64,000 bases of DNA. It comes from Silene latifolia (taxonomy: Eukaryota > Streptophyta > Magnoliopsida > Caryophyllales > Caryophyllaceae). The stretch spans positions 18,653,748 through 18,717,747 of the forward strand of contig NC_133530.1 in assembly GCF_048544455.1 (NCBI RefSeq). The letters are read 5' to 3'. Of this stretch, positions 55,792 to 64,000 are shown piece by piece; the first letter of the stretch is position 1; every line of letters starts with the position of its first letter. Position numbers and translations under genes: made by a program. Below the pieces are notes generated by a model. That model had not been told where the DNA came from. It saw nothing but the letters and a program-made list of their open reading frames with translations, and ran no database searches.

Positions 55792-55882
55792 CTCCCTCTA
55801 TCCAAGTCAATTCCATACATTTGATCAATATATGTCAGGTGTATTTTAATCAAACGTATAAAGTTGGCTTGAACAAAGGGAG
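55792..55882. mobile_element. Stowaway-like MITE in intron 1 of B3 copy 5
   Basis: 91 bp, CTCCCTCTATCCAAGTC to GAACAAAGGGAG with TA on both sides. A more decayed version of the same insertion is visible in intron 1 of copy 3 (about 32506-32590: CTCTCTCCTTTCAAGTC, CATACGTTTGTTCAATATAT), so it predates the split of copies 3 and 5. Confidence 0.8.
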
Positions 55883-55916
55883 TATATATTCTTCAGCCAT
55901 TTAATCTTCAGCTAGT

Positions 55917-56090
55917 CTTGTTATAGACGGATATGTCCGTTTATAACTAAAGAGGGGTCAAATAGCTTGAAAGTGGCGACATTTTTGCCTCCCACCACCC
56001 CATTTGTTGCTTGTCCTATTAGAATTGTGATATTGTATTTGGCCCATCTTCAGTTATAGACGGATATGTGCCGTCTAATGAGATTTTGTG
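55917..56090. mobile_element. MITE with ~45-bp inverted ends in intron 1 of B3 copy 5
   Basis: The left end TTATAGACGGATATGTCCG ... TAACTAAAGAGGGGTCAAAT and the right end in reverse (ATTAGACGGCACATATCCG ... TAACTGAAGATGGGCCAAAT) are inverted copies. The GACGGATA word is shared with the hairpin MITE at 63552. Borders are approximate. Confidence 0.65.
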
Positions 56091-57765
56091 TTTAATCATT
56101 TCCTTTGTTTTGCCAAAGTTGTAGTATAGATTTGCAATCTTCTTACGTCCGTAACAACATTTCTGTCTTAGTAGTTTGTTCAACTCTGATTAAAATAACA
56201 TACAAAAAATATGAAATGTAAACAATTGATTGAGACGCGCTTATGGAGCTAGGTAGGATCAATAACATATTCTTATGAGTTCTGGATAATGCCACCCTGT
56301 CATTGATTCCGCCACTTTCTGTTAGAGTATAAAATCATTCTTGGACCTCTAATTACGGCATTATCTATATACGTATCAGGACTATATTTTGATGCTGTTT
56401 ACGTTCAAATGGAGCTAATACTCCGTATTTGTGTAATTGTATCAGGGAATTCCTATTAAGTTTATGACTGAATACGGGAATGATCTATCGGATGTTGTAA
56501 GCCTAAAAATTCCAACCGGTAAGACATGGATAGTTGAATTACTAAAAGAAAATGGCAGAGCATGGTTCGGAGATGGTTGGCATGAGTTTGTGACCTATTA
56601 CTCAATATGTCACGGCCATTTCTTGGTGTTTACTTATGGAGGAATGTCTCGGTTCAATGTGTTGATTTTCGACATGACCGCTTGTGAAATTGAGTACCCT
56701 CTTGATCCTCAAGAAACCGAAATCCCTAACACAGTGAGTGAAACTCAGATCATCAAGATTAACCCTTGCTCTTCATCAAAAGGTTATCTGTTTTCTTACT
56801 TGATGTCAATTCAATTTTCATCCTACAAGTTTAAAGTTAAAATTCATACCTAACTAGGTTAGATCTGTGCTAGAGCATGACATTTTATAGATTTTATTAT
56901 ATAGAGTCGTTCTAAATTAAATTATTTACATAAATTAATTATAGTTTTAATTTAATGTTATAATCTATAGTTTAAAGTTAAAATTCATACCTAATGTTCT
57001 CGGACATCAACTGCTCTTTTGTGAGACGGTTTTACACTAATAATGTGAAACAGGAATACTCCGTTTTACCAAGTCTTGTTTAAGACCGCTTTACACAAGA
57101 ATTTTTGCTCGAATATGGGATACTACCAGCGCCTGCCCTTCACCGTTTGGTTATCTTTCTTTTCCCTATTTCTTGCAGAAAATGGGATGCTTGCTTTGGT
57201 TGGGCAATACAAAAGGAAATTCGGAACTCTCACCCGTGAGCACATCAAGAAGATCAATTCTCATCAATTCGAAAACCCTTGTTTTACCATCATAATACAA
57301 GTGTCTCATGTGACAGGTGATTTTCGCGTGGTAAGAATTTGATTCATCGAAGTAAACTGAAAAATAAACAATATAAATGAGACGAAAGGAGTTATACGAA
57401 ATAGTTAGTTAAAGTTGTTTTGATTTGGTGCGACAGAATGTTCCAGCGAAGTTTGCCGTGGAGTACTTGATGAAAACTCGAGGGGGCTGCATACTTCAAA
57501 ATGCAACTGGCGATACATGGCCTATTCGACTTGAACGCAGTACGGGGCATGTGAGGTTGTCTGGAGGCTGGAGGAAGTATGCATTGGACAACAAATTACA
57601 AGTTGGTGATATATGTGTTTCGAGTTGATAAATGTTGCCATGTGTCTCTTCAACGTTGAAATAATTCGATGTTCATCTCATGCATCAAGTGTAGGTGTTG
57701 CTGGTCCAAGTAGTCCTACAAGATCTCCGGAAGAGGTGATTGAAGTAATATTGATCGACGATTAA

Positions 57766-58880
57766 CACTTGAAATTGTAACGTTTTCGGAATAACGGTAA
57801 ATTGGTATTTGGTAGGGGGTACGATTGATCGGAAGGCCAGAAAATTAAAGAAAGCTCCTAGGAACTTATTTGTTTTGGTTGGTTATATGTAGGCCTTATT
57901 TACAGGACGCAGGACTTGTACTATAAGTTCTTTAATTTCAAAATGGGTCAAAGTTCAAAGACGTTTCACAAGCTTCTTTTTTTTTCATCTCTTATAATTT
58001 GTTACGAGTTTCGTCTAAAGTTAAGACTGTTTAAAAGGAATTGGTGAAGTAGGTAATGCCTTTGGATACCGGAGAGTCTTAAGAAACAATGCATAGTTGA
58101 GCTAGTTCAATCTATACACGTATTATAATTAACATTTTGGATGATGTCACATCACATTGACTTATATAATTTCGTTGTTCGTCGAGTGAATTATCTCCTC
58201 CAATCCAATCCTATATCCGCTAATATTTCAAAGGTTATATTTGAATATCAATAACAGTAAGACTCTGTTTGGCAAAACTACCTGAAAAGGTATTTGAACA
58301 AAACACGAAAAGTTATTTGGCGAAAAGGGAATCGAAACTGAAAAGGTAAGCGATAAGGTATTTGAAAATTAGGGGTGATAAGTGAAGCGATTATATAAAA
58401 ATGTGTTTGGCAAACTAGCTGAAAAGGTATCTGATTTTGGTAAAATGACGTAAAAGGATATGAAAATTATTTAACATTATAGAATAAATGGGTAAAAATG
58501 GAAAATAAGTCATTTCAGTCACGATTTCTCAAATCTCACCGCGAGGTAGCATTTCATTCAGTACCTTATTTGACCAAATAAGGTACTTGCCAAACACTTG
58601 CAAAAAACCGGATAAATTTGAAATTTTGGTCAAATAAAGCTACTTTGGTACCAAATAAAAATTTACACCGAAGTGTCGTCAAACGGGCTAAATATCTTTG
58701 AAAAGCATTAAACAAGTCAAATATATTTAGAGAAAAATACGGTCAAAGCTACCACGAAAACCAAAAAAAGCGAATGGAAAGAATCAAACCCGGCAAAACC
58801 AACTCCGCCTCCATGATAATAAAGAAACGAAATAATTAGGAAAGAAGAGGCGTGACGTGAGGGGTGACTTCTAATCCTAA
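57766..58880. other. Spacer between B3 copy 5 and polyubiquitin
   Basis: 3' flank of copy 5 to about 57900. 58258-58690 may be a MITE-like element (GACTCTGTTTGGCAAAAC at the left, TCAAACGGGCTAA at the right, with inverted GTACCTTATTTGACCAAATA inside); no clean duplication was found. 58690-58880 is probably the upstream promoter of the ubiquitin gene. No other gene. Confidence 0.45.
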
Positions 58881-58945
58881 TCTATATATAAGCCGGCCAA
58901 CAACCACCCCTATAAATACCACCGCGTATAATCATACAATCATAC
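58881..58945 (+). promoter_or_regulatory. Polyubiquitin core promoter
   Basis: Two TATA-like elements: CTATATATAAG (58882-58892) and CTATAAATACC (58910-58920). The second is about 30 bases before a plausible transcription start near 58945-58950, followed by the CA-rich leader (CATTCAACTAATCGACTC). Confidence 0.6.
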
Positions 58946-59577
58946 CCTTTCATTCAACTAATCGACTCTCCATCAATTTATTCAATCAACAATTCCTCAA
59001 TTATTTTCGCTAAGGTATAATTTTTCCCCCTTTCTATTTTATTGTATTTTGTTATTATAATTTAATTTAATTTAATTCAAGCATCATATTTTTCAATTGA
59101 TCTTAGCATTGAGAATAGGGTTTTATTTTTGTAATCGGAAGTTATAATTTTTTAATTGAGTTTGATTGATTTAATTGTGTTGATTATTTGATTGCAAATC
59201 CATTTGTTCGATTCAGATCTATTCTTTTGTTGAAATTGTGTGAAACGTTCGTTCTTTCTGCTGATTTTTAATTGATTAGGGTTTGTTTTAGCTGAATTGC
59301 CTGGATTTTGATTTGTGATTATTGTGTCTGAATTCGTATGGCGATCGATGATTCTGCATAGATTATTTTTTGTTATTATGTTGAAATAATTGTTGGTTTA
59401 TTTGATGGTCATATACTAAACATTAGTAATTAACATGATCGATAAATGAGTGGAACGGAGGGAATATTTAACATAATAAACTAGCGTACCAGATAATTTT
59501 TTTTTAAATGACCTGATTGTTAATGGTGGTTCATATGCTTCTTGCTTTAGGGTGTGTTTGGATAGCTTCTTGCTTTA

Positions 59578-59895
59578 GGGTGTGTTTGGAGTGGAGTGGA
59601 GTGGAGTGGAGTGGAGTGGAGTGGAGTGGAGTGGAGTGGAGTGGAGTGGAGTGGAGTGGAGTGGAGTGGAGTGGAGTGGAGTGGAGTGGAGTGGAGTGGT
59701 TGGATACAATTTCCCTCCAAATCTCGCCTGTTGTGGAGAGATTTTGATTAGGCTTGGAGGAGGGAAATTGGATTCCTCCAAATCTCTCCCCCTCTATTTC
59801 CCTCCACCCTCATTTGTTATCCAAACAAGGGATTTTAAATCCCCTACTCTCCCTCCCTTTCTTTTCCCTCCAAATCCCTCGGTCCAAACACACCC
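59578..59895. mobile_element. Tourist-like MITE 1 in ubiquitin leader intron
   Basis: Ends GGGTGTGTTTGGA and CCAAACACACCC are inverted and flanked by TTA (59575-59577 and 59896-59898), as expected for PIF/Harbinger-type MITEs. The inner part includes GAGGGAAATTGGATTCCTCC and, near the left end, the (GGAGT)n tract. A ~28-bp duplication at the left (GCTTCTTGCTTTAGGGTGTG twice, from 59538 and 59566) leaves a second possible start at 59550. Confidence 0.8.
59588..59699. repeat. (GGAGT)n microsatellite
   Basis: About 22 perfect units of GGAGT within the left end of the first Tourist-like MITE. The second MITE has a related but irregular purine run (GGGGAGGGAAAGGGAGGGG) at the same place. Confidence 0.95.
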
Positions 59896-59898
59896 TTA

Positions 59899-60177
59899 GG
59901 GTGTATTTGGATAGCAAAAGGGGAGGGAAAGGGAGGGGAGGGGAAAGGAGGGAAGAGAAAGGGAGAGAAGGGAAGGGGAGAGGGAATGAGGTGTGGGTGT
60001 TTGGATACAATTTCCCTCCAAATCTTACCTATTGTGGAGAGAGATTTTGATTAGGCTTGGAGGAGGGAAATTGAATCATTTCTCCCCACCCTCATTTGTT
60101 ATCCAAACAAGAGATTTTAAATCCCTTACTCTCCCGCCCTTTCTTTTCCCTCCAAATACCCCAATCCAAACACACCC
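59899..60177. mobile_element. Tourist-like MITE 2, adjacent to MITE 1
   Basis: Starts GGGTGTATTTGGATAGC and ends TCCAAACACACCC, flanked by TTA (59896-59898, shared with MITE 1, and 60178-60180). The body is about 85-90% alike to MITE 1 (TTGGATACAATTTCCCTCC; TGATTAGGCTTGGAGGAGGG). Confidence 0.8.
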
Positions 60178-60299
60178 TTAGGGAATTTCGTTGATAGACG
60201 ATTCTCAATTTGTTCTGTTACTCTTATCTCACAATGAAATCTGTTCGCCTCAAATTTATGTGTGCTTAAATCTTAATTAGTGGTTTTGATTATGTGTAG

Positions 60300-60989
<690 letters not shown>

Positions 60990-61165
60990 GCTTTTGGGGA
61001 CGGGGTTCTTACTTGACCATGTCCGTTCTCTGTCGTTATACCCATGTTGGATTTGTATTCGCGTTTTAGACTATTTCCATTTCATTTTATGACGACTATT
61101 CCTTTTGTTGGTCATAAAACATGTTAATGTTGGATCTCATATAAGTTAACTACATGAATAAAAAG
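60990..61165 (+). terminator. Polyubiquitin 3' UTR and probable polyadenylation region
   Basis: T-rich sequence after the TGA (GTCCGTTCTCTGTCGTTATA, TTTGTATTCGCG), with AATAAA at about 61157. The exact cleavage site is not visible. Confidence 0.5.
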
Positions 61166-61424
61166 TGCCATTTGTATCTAATTTGTATGATGGTGTCTCC
61201 GTCAAACTCCATTACTGGTTTTCGAAACTTGAATACCTCCGCAGAGCTACGTATGAAAACAGCAATAGACATTATCTCACTCGCGGAAAGAAAATAGGAT
61301 CAATGAGCAGGGTAACAATGAAACTGAACAAAAAATTTATCATAAAAACGGCTCTGGTAATTAATGTAGTCCTCAAGAGTTGATGTTTCAGTTGATGAAC
61401 GTCAAACTTGTTCAAGTCTCCTTG

Positions 61425-61877
61425 ATGGATGTTGATGATCATCAAAATAATTTTCCAAGCTTCTTCAAGATAATACTTGAACCTAATCACCACCTTCAAA
61501 AATTGGTACTCTGTATTATTCTTACCTTTTCTCTCTTTTTTTCTTTAGATTTAGTGACGAGTTCTGTAGATATGGTGTCTTTTCCTTTTTTCGTCTTCGG
61601 GTTTTGTTATCATTCTTCATTTTTTAGTTATCCAAATTTAGAAAATACTCGTAGTACATTATAAATAGGAATTGGGATGGCGGAAGTAGAAGTCCTTTGG
61701 TTAAAAATCATTTTTTGCGAGGCTACTGGCTACTACATAACGCTACTAGTTCGTCCCCTGAAATTTTCACACACTGCATGCTGTGTGCTGGCGTGCATAG
61801 TAACGGAAGTCCTAACTTTTGTTGTTTCGTATTATCCAGGGAATTCCAAAAAAATTCATGACGGATAACCACATATC
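61425..61877 (+). pseudogene. REM/VRN1-like B3 gene, copy 6, truncated
   Basis: Exon 1 61425-61505 (MDVDDHQNNFPSFFKIILEP) with a proper GT donor, then a short intron, then the start of exon 2 at 61840 after ATTATCCAG: codes GIPKKFMTDNHIS, after which B3 similarity stops at about 61877. There it meets GGACCGGACCGG-rich sequence. No further B3 exon is found to the end of the window, so the gene is a fragment unless the rest lies beyond 64000. It is the most diverged copy and the only one after the ubiquitin gene. Confidence 0.75.
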
Positions 61878-62160
61878 CCAAGACCGCGGACCGGACCGGT
61901 TAGAAGGGCCGGGCTGAGGACCCTTTCGTCCGTTTTTTTCGAGTTTGGACCAGGACGTGTATTAATTTATAAGGCAATTTAGTTTTATTTTTTTTATGTG
62001 GACCGGACCGGACCGGACCGGAGACCGGTCACCATATTTTTTGGGACCCGGAGACCGGACCGATATGTATCCGGTCTGGACCGGACCGGACCGGCCGGTC
62101 CGGGTCGGTCCAGTTTGCCGGTCCGGACCACTTTTTGTTCACCCCTATTCACCGGATTGG
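61878..62160. mobile_element. CCGGACCGG-rich element remnant (possibly hAT)
   Basis: Dense GGACCGG/ACCGGTC words, ending TTTTTGTTCACCCCTA near 62149. In reverse this is TAGGGGTGAACAAAAA, similar to hAT termini. Related words and a second such end (GTGCACAACCCTA, near 62833) occur at 62690-62835, so two nested or fragmented copies may be present. No left terminus or target duplication was found. Confidence 0.4.
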
Positions 62161-62915
62161 TAAAAAAACTATGGTTTATGACGAATTGGTAAAAACAATG
62201 TGGAATTGTGACAAATTGGCCAAAAAAGTAATAACCATGTTTTGTTTACTATTCTTATAACTAAACTTGACCAAACTACCCTTGCCCAAATTAATGACTC
62301 AATTAAAAACACTAATCGAAATCTTGGCAAATATGGCAATTTGAGACATCTCAGTTCCGATATAATCCAAACTACCCTTGCCAAATTAATGACCCAACTA
62401 AGGACGAGTCACTTCGAGTCGGGTCGATTTCGGGTTTGCAAGAATTCAGGTCTTGTCATTTGAATTCGGGTCAGTCATTATCAAGTTATTTATGAATAAT
62501 AATCTGTTTATAACAATGTTATAAGTCAATGTTATAAGATGTGCAATGGTCCCCTGTCCAATATTTTTAAGACTTGGATCGGAAATTTTCGGTCCAGTTG
62601 GAAAAGACTAGAATTATTATTATTTGATTTTTTCTTAAAATATTATTTAAAAAGACATTGTAGGTCTACTTAATCCCGGAATTTAAAAAAGTTTGTAAGT
62701 AAAAATAATTCCGGTCTAACCGGTCCGGTCAGGTCTGAAATTTTCCAGTACAATCTTCGGCCCATGGTTTTTTGGGATTTCGATTCCGGTCCATTGAAAT
62801 TCAGGTCCTTCGGGACTGGTGCACAACCCTATTTATAGGTACATATATACGAGTATATTTTAACTCTAAGGTTAAAATATAAAGAAGAAAATGTTGATTT
62901 GTTCTTATTTAAAAG
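62161..62915. other. Repeat-rich spacer
   Basis: No gene. It contains an imperfect duplication (TAAACTTGACCAAACTACCCTTGCC near 62261 and CCAAACTACCCTTGCCAAATT near 62366), the second CCGG-rich fragment, and copy 3 of the dispersed AT-rich repeat (from about 62840). Confidence 0.4.
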
Positions 62916-62927
62916 TATTATTAAGCT
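62840..62927. repeat. Dispersed AT-rich repeat, copy 3 of 3, split by a LINE
   Basis: TTTTAACTCTAAGGTTAAAA and TTATTATTAAGC match the copies at 18600 and 34395. The repeat resumes at 63491 after the LINE (AATTTATTATTGCG). Confidence 0.65.
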
Positions 62928-63478
62928 GGCCGAGGAGGAGATGGGGAGAGGACGAAAGCGTGGACAGCGGCTCTGAGGGATTATGTCAAGATAAATGTGG
63001 ATACGGGCGCAAAGGAGGGGGAAGGTACTAGTTCGGGAATGGTATGTAGGGATGAAGGAGGGGCGATGATGTGGGGGGTAGCCATAGTTCGCACGGAGTG
63101 GTGGGAGCCGAGTGTTGCTGAGGCGGTGGCGATGTGGGATGGTCTAAATGAGGCTAGAGCGAGAGGTGTGCGTAAGGTGGTGATGGAAAGTGATTGTTTG
63201 GAGCTCGTTGATTCTTTTAAAGGAAAGCGGAATGGAAGAAGCATTTTCTCACAAGTGATTGATGATATTTTTGTCTTATGTAATGATTTTGAGTCTGTTT
63301 TATGGTCTCATACTAGTCGGGTCAATAATTGTGTGGCGCATTGTTTAGCTCATGTTACTCTTAGAACTATTGGTCGAGCGGTATGGTCTGATGTTTTGCC
63401 GCCGGCTGCTCATAACGCTGTACTCTTTGATATTTCATTGCTATAGTAACACCCCCGGGTGTTTTAATAAAAAAAAAA
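62928..63478 (+). mobile_element. 5'-truncated L1-type LINE with C-terminal RNase H
   Basis: Flanked by a perfect 12-bp target duplication TATTATTAAGCT (62916-62927 and 63479-63490), with an A-rich tail (AATAAAAAAAAA). The remaining ORF 3' part reads WTAALRDYVKINVDTG ... and contains an RNase H-like domain: VDTG (first Asp), EAVAMWDGL with E in the second motif, MESDCLELV (third Asp), RVNNCVAHCLAH. This is the RVT_3-type domain found at the C terminus of many plant L1 LINEs. It ends LL-stop at 63446. Host RVT_3 genes are the alternative, but the flanking duplication and tail settle it as a LINE. Confidence 0.88.
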
Positions 63479-63551
63479 TATTATTAAGCTAATTTATTAT
63501 TGCGTCGATCCATCATTTGTAAATGCACAAAATCTCATTGAAAACGGACAC

Positions 63552-63683
63552 TATCCATCACAAGCTGAAGACGGATAGTGTCTCTCTCACAAAATGCAAA
63601 TGGATAGTGCAAGTGGGAGGAAATTAATACCCCCACTTGCATTTTATGAGAGGGCCACTATCCGTCTTCAGCTTGTGACGGAT
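63552..63683. mobile_element. Hairpin MITE
   Basis: About 130 bp forming a near-complete hairpin: left TATCCATCACAAGCTGAAGA ... CACAAAATGCAA, right TTGCATTTTATGAG ... TCTTCAGCTTGTGACGGATA. TA lies at both outer edges, consistent with a mariner-type MITE. Fragments of the same family are at 45285 and, less closely, 55917. Confidence 0.8.
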
Positions 63684-63685
63684 AT

Positions 63686-64000
63686 ATAAGATATTGAAGT
63701 ATGAAGGTTTTTGTATATGTTGCAAATGTTAATTACATCATTATATAGGTACAATTCTAGTGTAAAAGCTATCAACAATATCCTACAATTGTGGCAACTA
63801 AATACATGAAATAAGGGAGGATAATATACTAGACTAATATGCTAGGAGATGCAATCAGTTGGTGCAAGATTTACGTAGGATAGAATCTTTATTGTTATTG
63901 TGAATAATATCTTCAACATTCCCGCTCAAGAAGGACGGTCGTTGACGGAGTCCAATCTTGAAAGATAGTTCGAGAAACCGCTGCGTATGAAGGGGCTTGG
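63686..64000 (-). mobile_element. Ty1/copia LTR retrotransposon 3, 3' end only (minus strand)
   Basis: On the minus strand 64000-63919 codes the end of a copia pol (CAAGCCCCTTCATACGCAGC, GATTGGACTCCGTCAACGAC) ending at purine-rich GAGCGGGAA. Then the 3' LTR begins TGTTGAAGATATTATT at 63918 and runs to about 63686. The internal end is clearly related to that of copia 1 (11380-11456), but the LTR sequence is different. The rest of the element lies outside the window. Confidence 0.8.

Larger units (their letters stand above)
55692..57765 (+). pseudogene. REM/VRN1-like B3 gene, copy 5, frameshifted in second domain
   Basis: Exons 55692-55772 (MGIDDHSHYYPSFFKIILEP), 56446-56782 (first B3 domain, WFGDGWHEFVTYYS), 57179-57330 (GTLTREHIKKINSHQFENPC) and exon 4 from 57436. 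Splice sites and phases match the other copies. In exon 4 one T is missing at about 57617-57620 (TGTGTTTCGAG against TGTGTTTTCGAG), so the frame ends at a TGA at 57626, about 65 codons into the second B3 domain. The original frame is otherwise readable to the acidic end (EEVIEVILIDD) and TAA at 57763. Because the run is four T in the sisters, a single-base sequencing error is a real alternative; in that case this is an intact gene of about 300 aa. Confidence 0.8.
58945..60299 (+). other. Polyubiquitin 5' UTR exon and leader intron
   Basis: A short non-coding exon (about 58945-59014) ends ATTTTCGCTAAG before GTATAATTTTT. The intron (59015-60299, 1285 bp) ends GATTATGTGTAG directly before the ATG. 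A T-rich leader intron ending at the start codon is typical of plant polyubiquitin genes. The intron is enlarged by a (GGAGT)n tract and two Tourist-like MITEs. Confidence 0.85.

Noticed and set aside
62997-63446. Stand-alone host RNase H-like gene
   Set aside because: The perfect 12-bp duplication, A-rich tail and missing upstream part show a truncated LINE.

Overview
The window is nuclear DNA from a flowering plant. It has split host genes with GT-AG introns, plant-only families (two-B3-domain REM/VRN1-like proteins, polyubiquitin with a leader intron, a DUF3615-like gene) and many plant transposable elements. A eudicot is likely. Caryophyllales, perhaps Caryophyllaceae, is a weak inference, resting mainly on Ty3/gypsy elements that look like the Tat/Retand group: antisense ORFs downstream of pol, and a tandem array in that region.

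Host genes. The backbone is a same-strand array of at least six REM/VRN1-like B3 genes. Copy 1 (172-1360) lacks its 5' end in this window. Copy 2 (1991-12273) has intact exons but introns swollen by transposons. Copy 3 (32408-33916) has lost exon 3. Copy 4 (42798-44955) is intact and is the closest sister of copy 2. Copy 5 (55692-57765) is frameshifted in the second B3 domain. Copy 6 (61425-61877) is a fragment. All share a four-exon plan with exon 1 of 81 nt, exon 3 of 152 nt and phases 0/1/0. Two other genes lie in the array: an eight-exon minus-strand gene coding for 401 aa with two DUF3615-like domains (52544 down to 48909), and a three-unit polyubiquitin gene (CDS 60300-60989, leader intron 59015-60299).

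Mobile DNA fills most of the rest. 2157-5561 is a (TA)n-flanked foldback-like element with a long tandem array, in intron 1 of copy 2. 5897-6096 is a tRNA-type SINE. 6903-11723 is a Ty1/copia element with a 5-bp target duplication, in intron 2 of copy 2. 12783-16975 is a minus-strand Ty1/copia. 17436-18378 is a hAT-type element with a MULE-type MITE nested in it. 19788-20368 is a solo gypsy LTR, followed by two members of the same gypsy family, A (20729-31357) and B (34619-42129), each with its own 5-bp duplication. 46716-47201 is a small Helitron. Stowaway, Tourist-like and hairpin MITEs, an Au-like SINE and a LINE fragment with a 12-bp target duplication are scattered over the second half. 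The window ends inside another minus-strand Ty1/copia.

The main points for follow-up are: a conserved antisense transcription unit in both gypsy elements, with a TATA box, two CCAAT boxes and a G-box at matching spacing; copy 4 acting as a natural empty site for the elements in copy 2; a SUMO-interaction-like C-terminal tail present in some REM copies and lost in others; and threonine at ubiquitin position 28 in all three units. Exon limits were read by eye from splice consensus and comparison among paralogues. No database search was possible.
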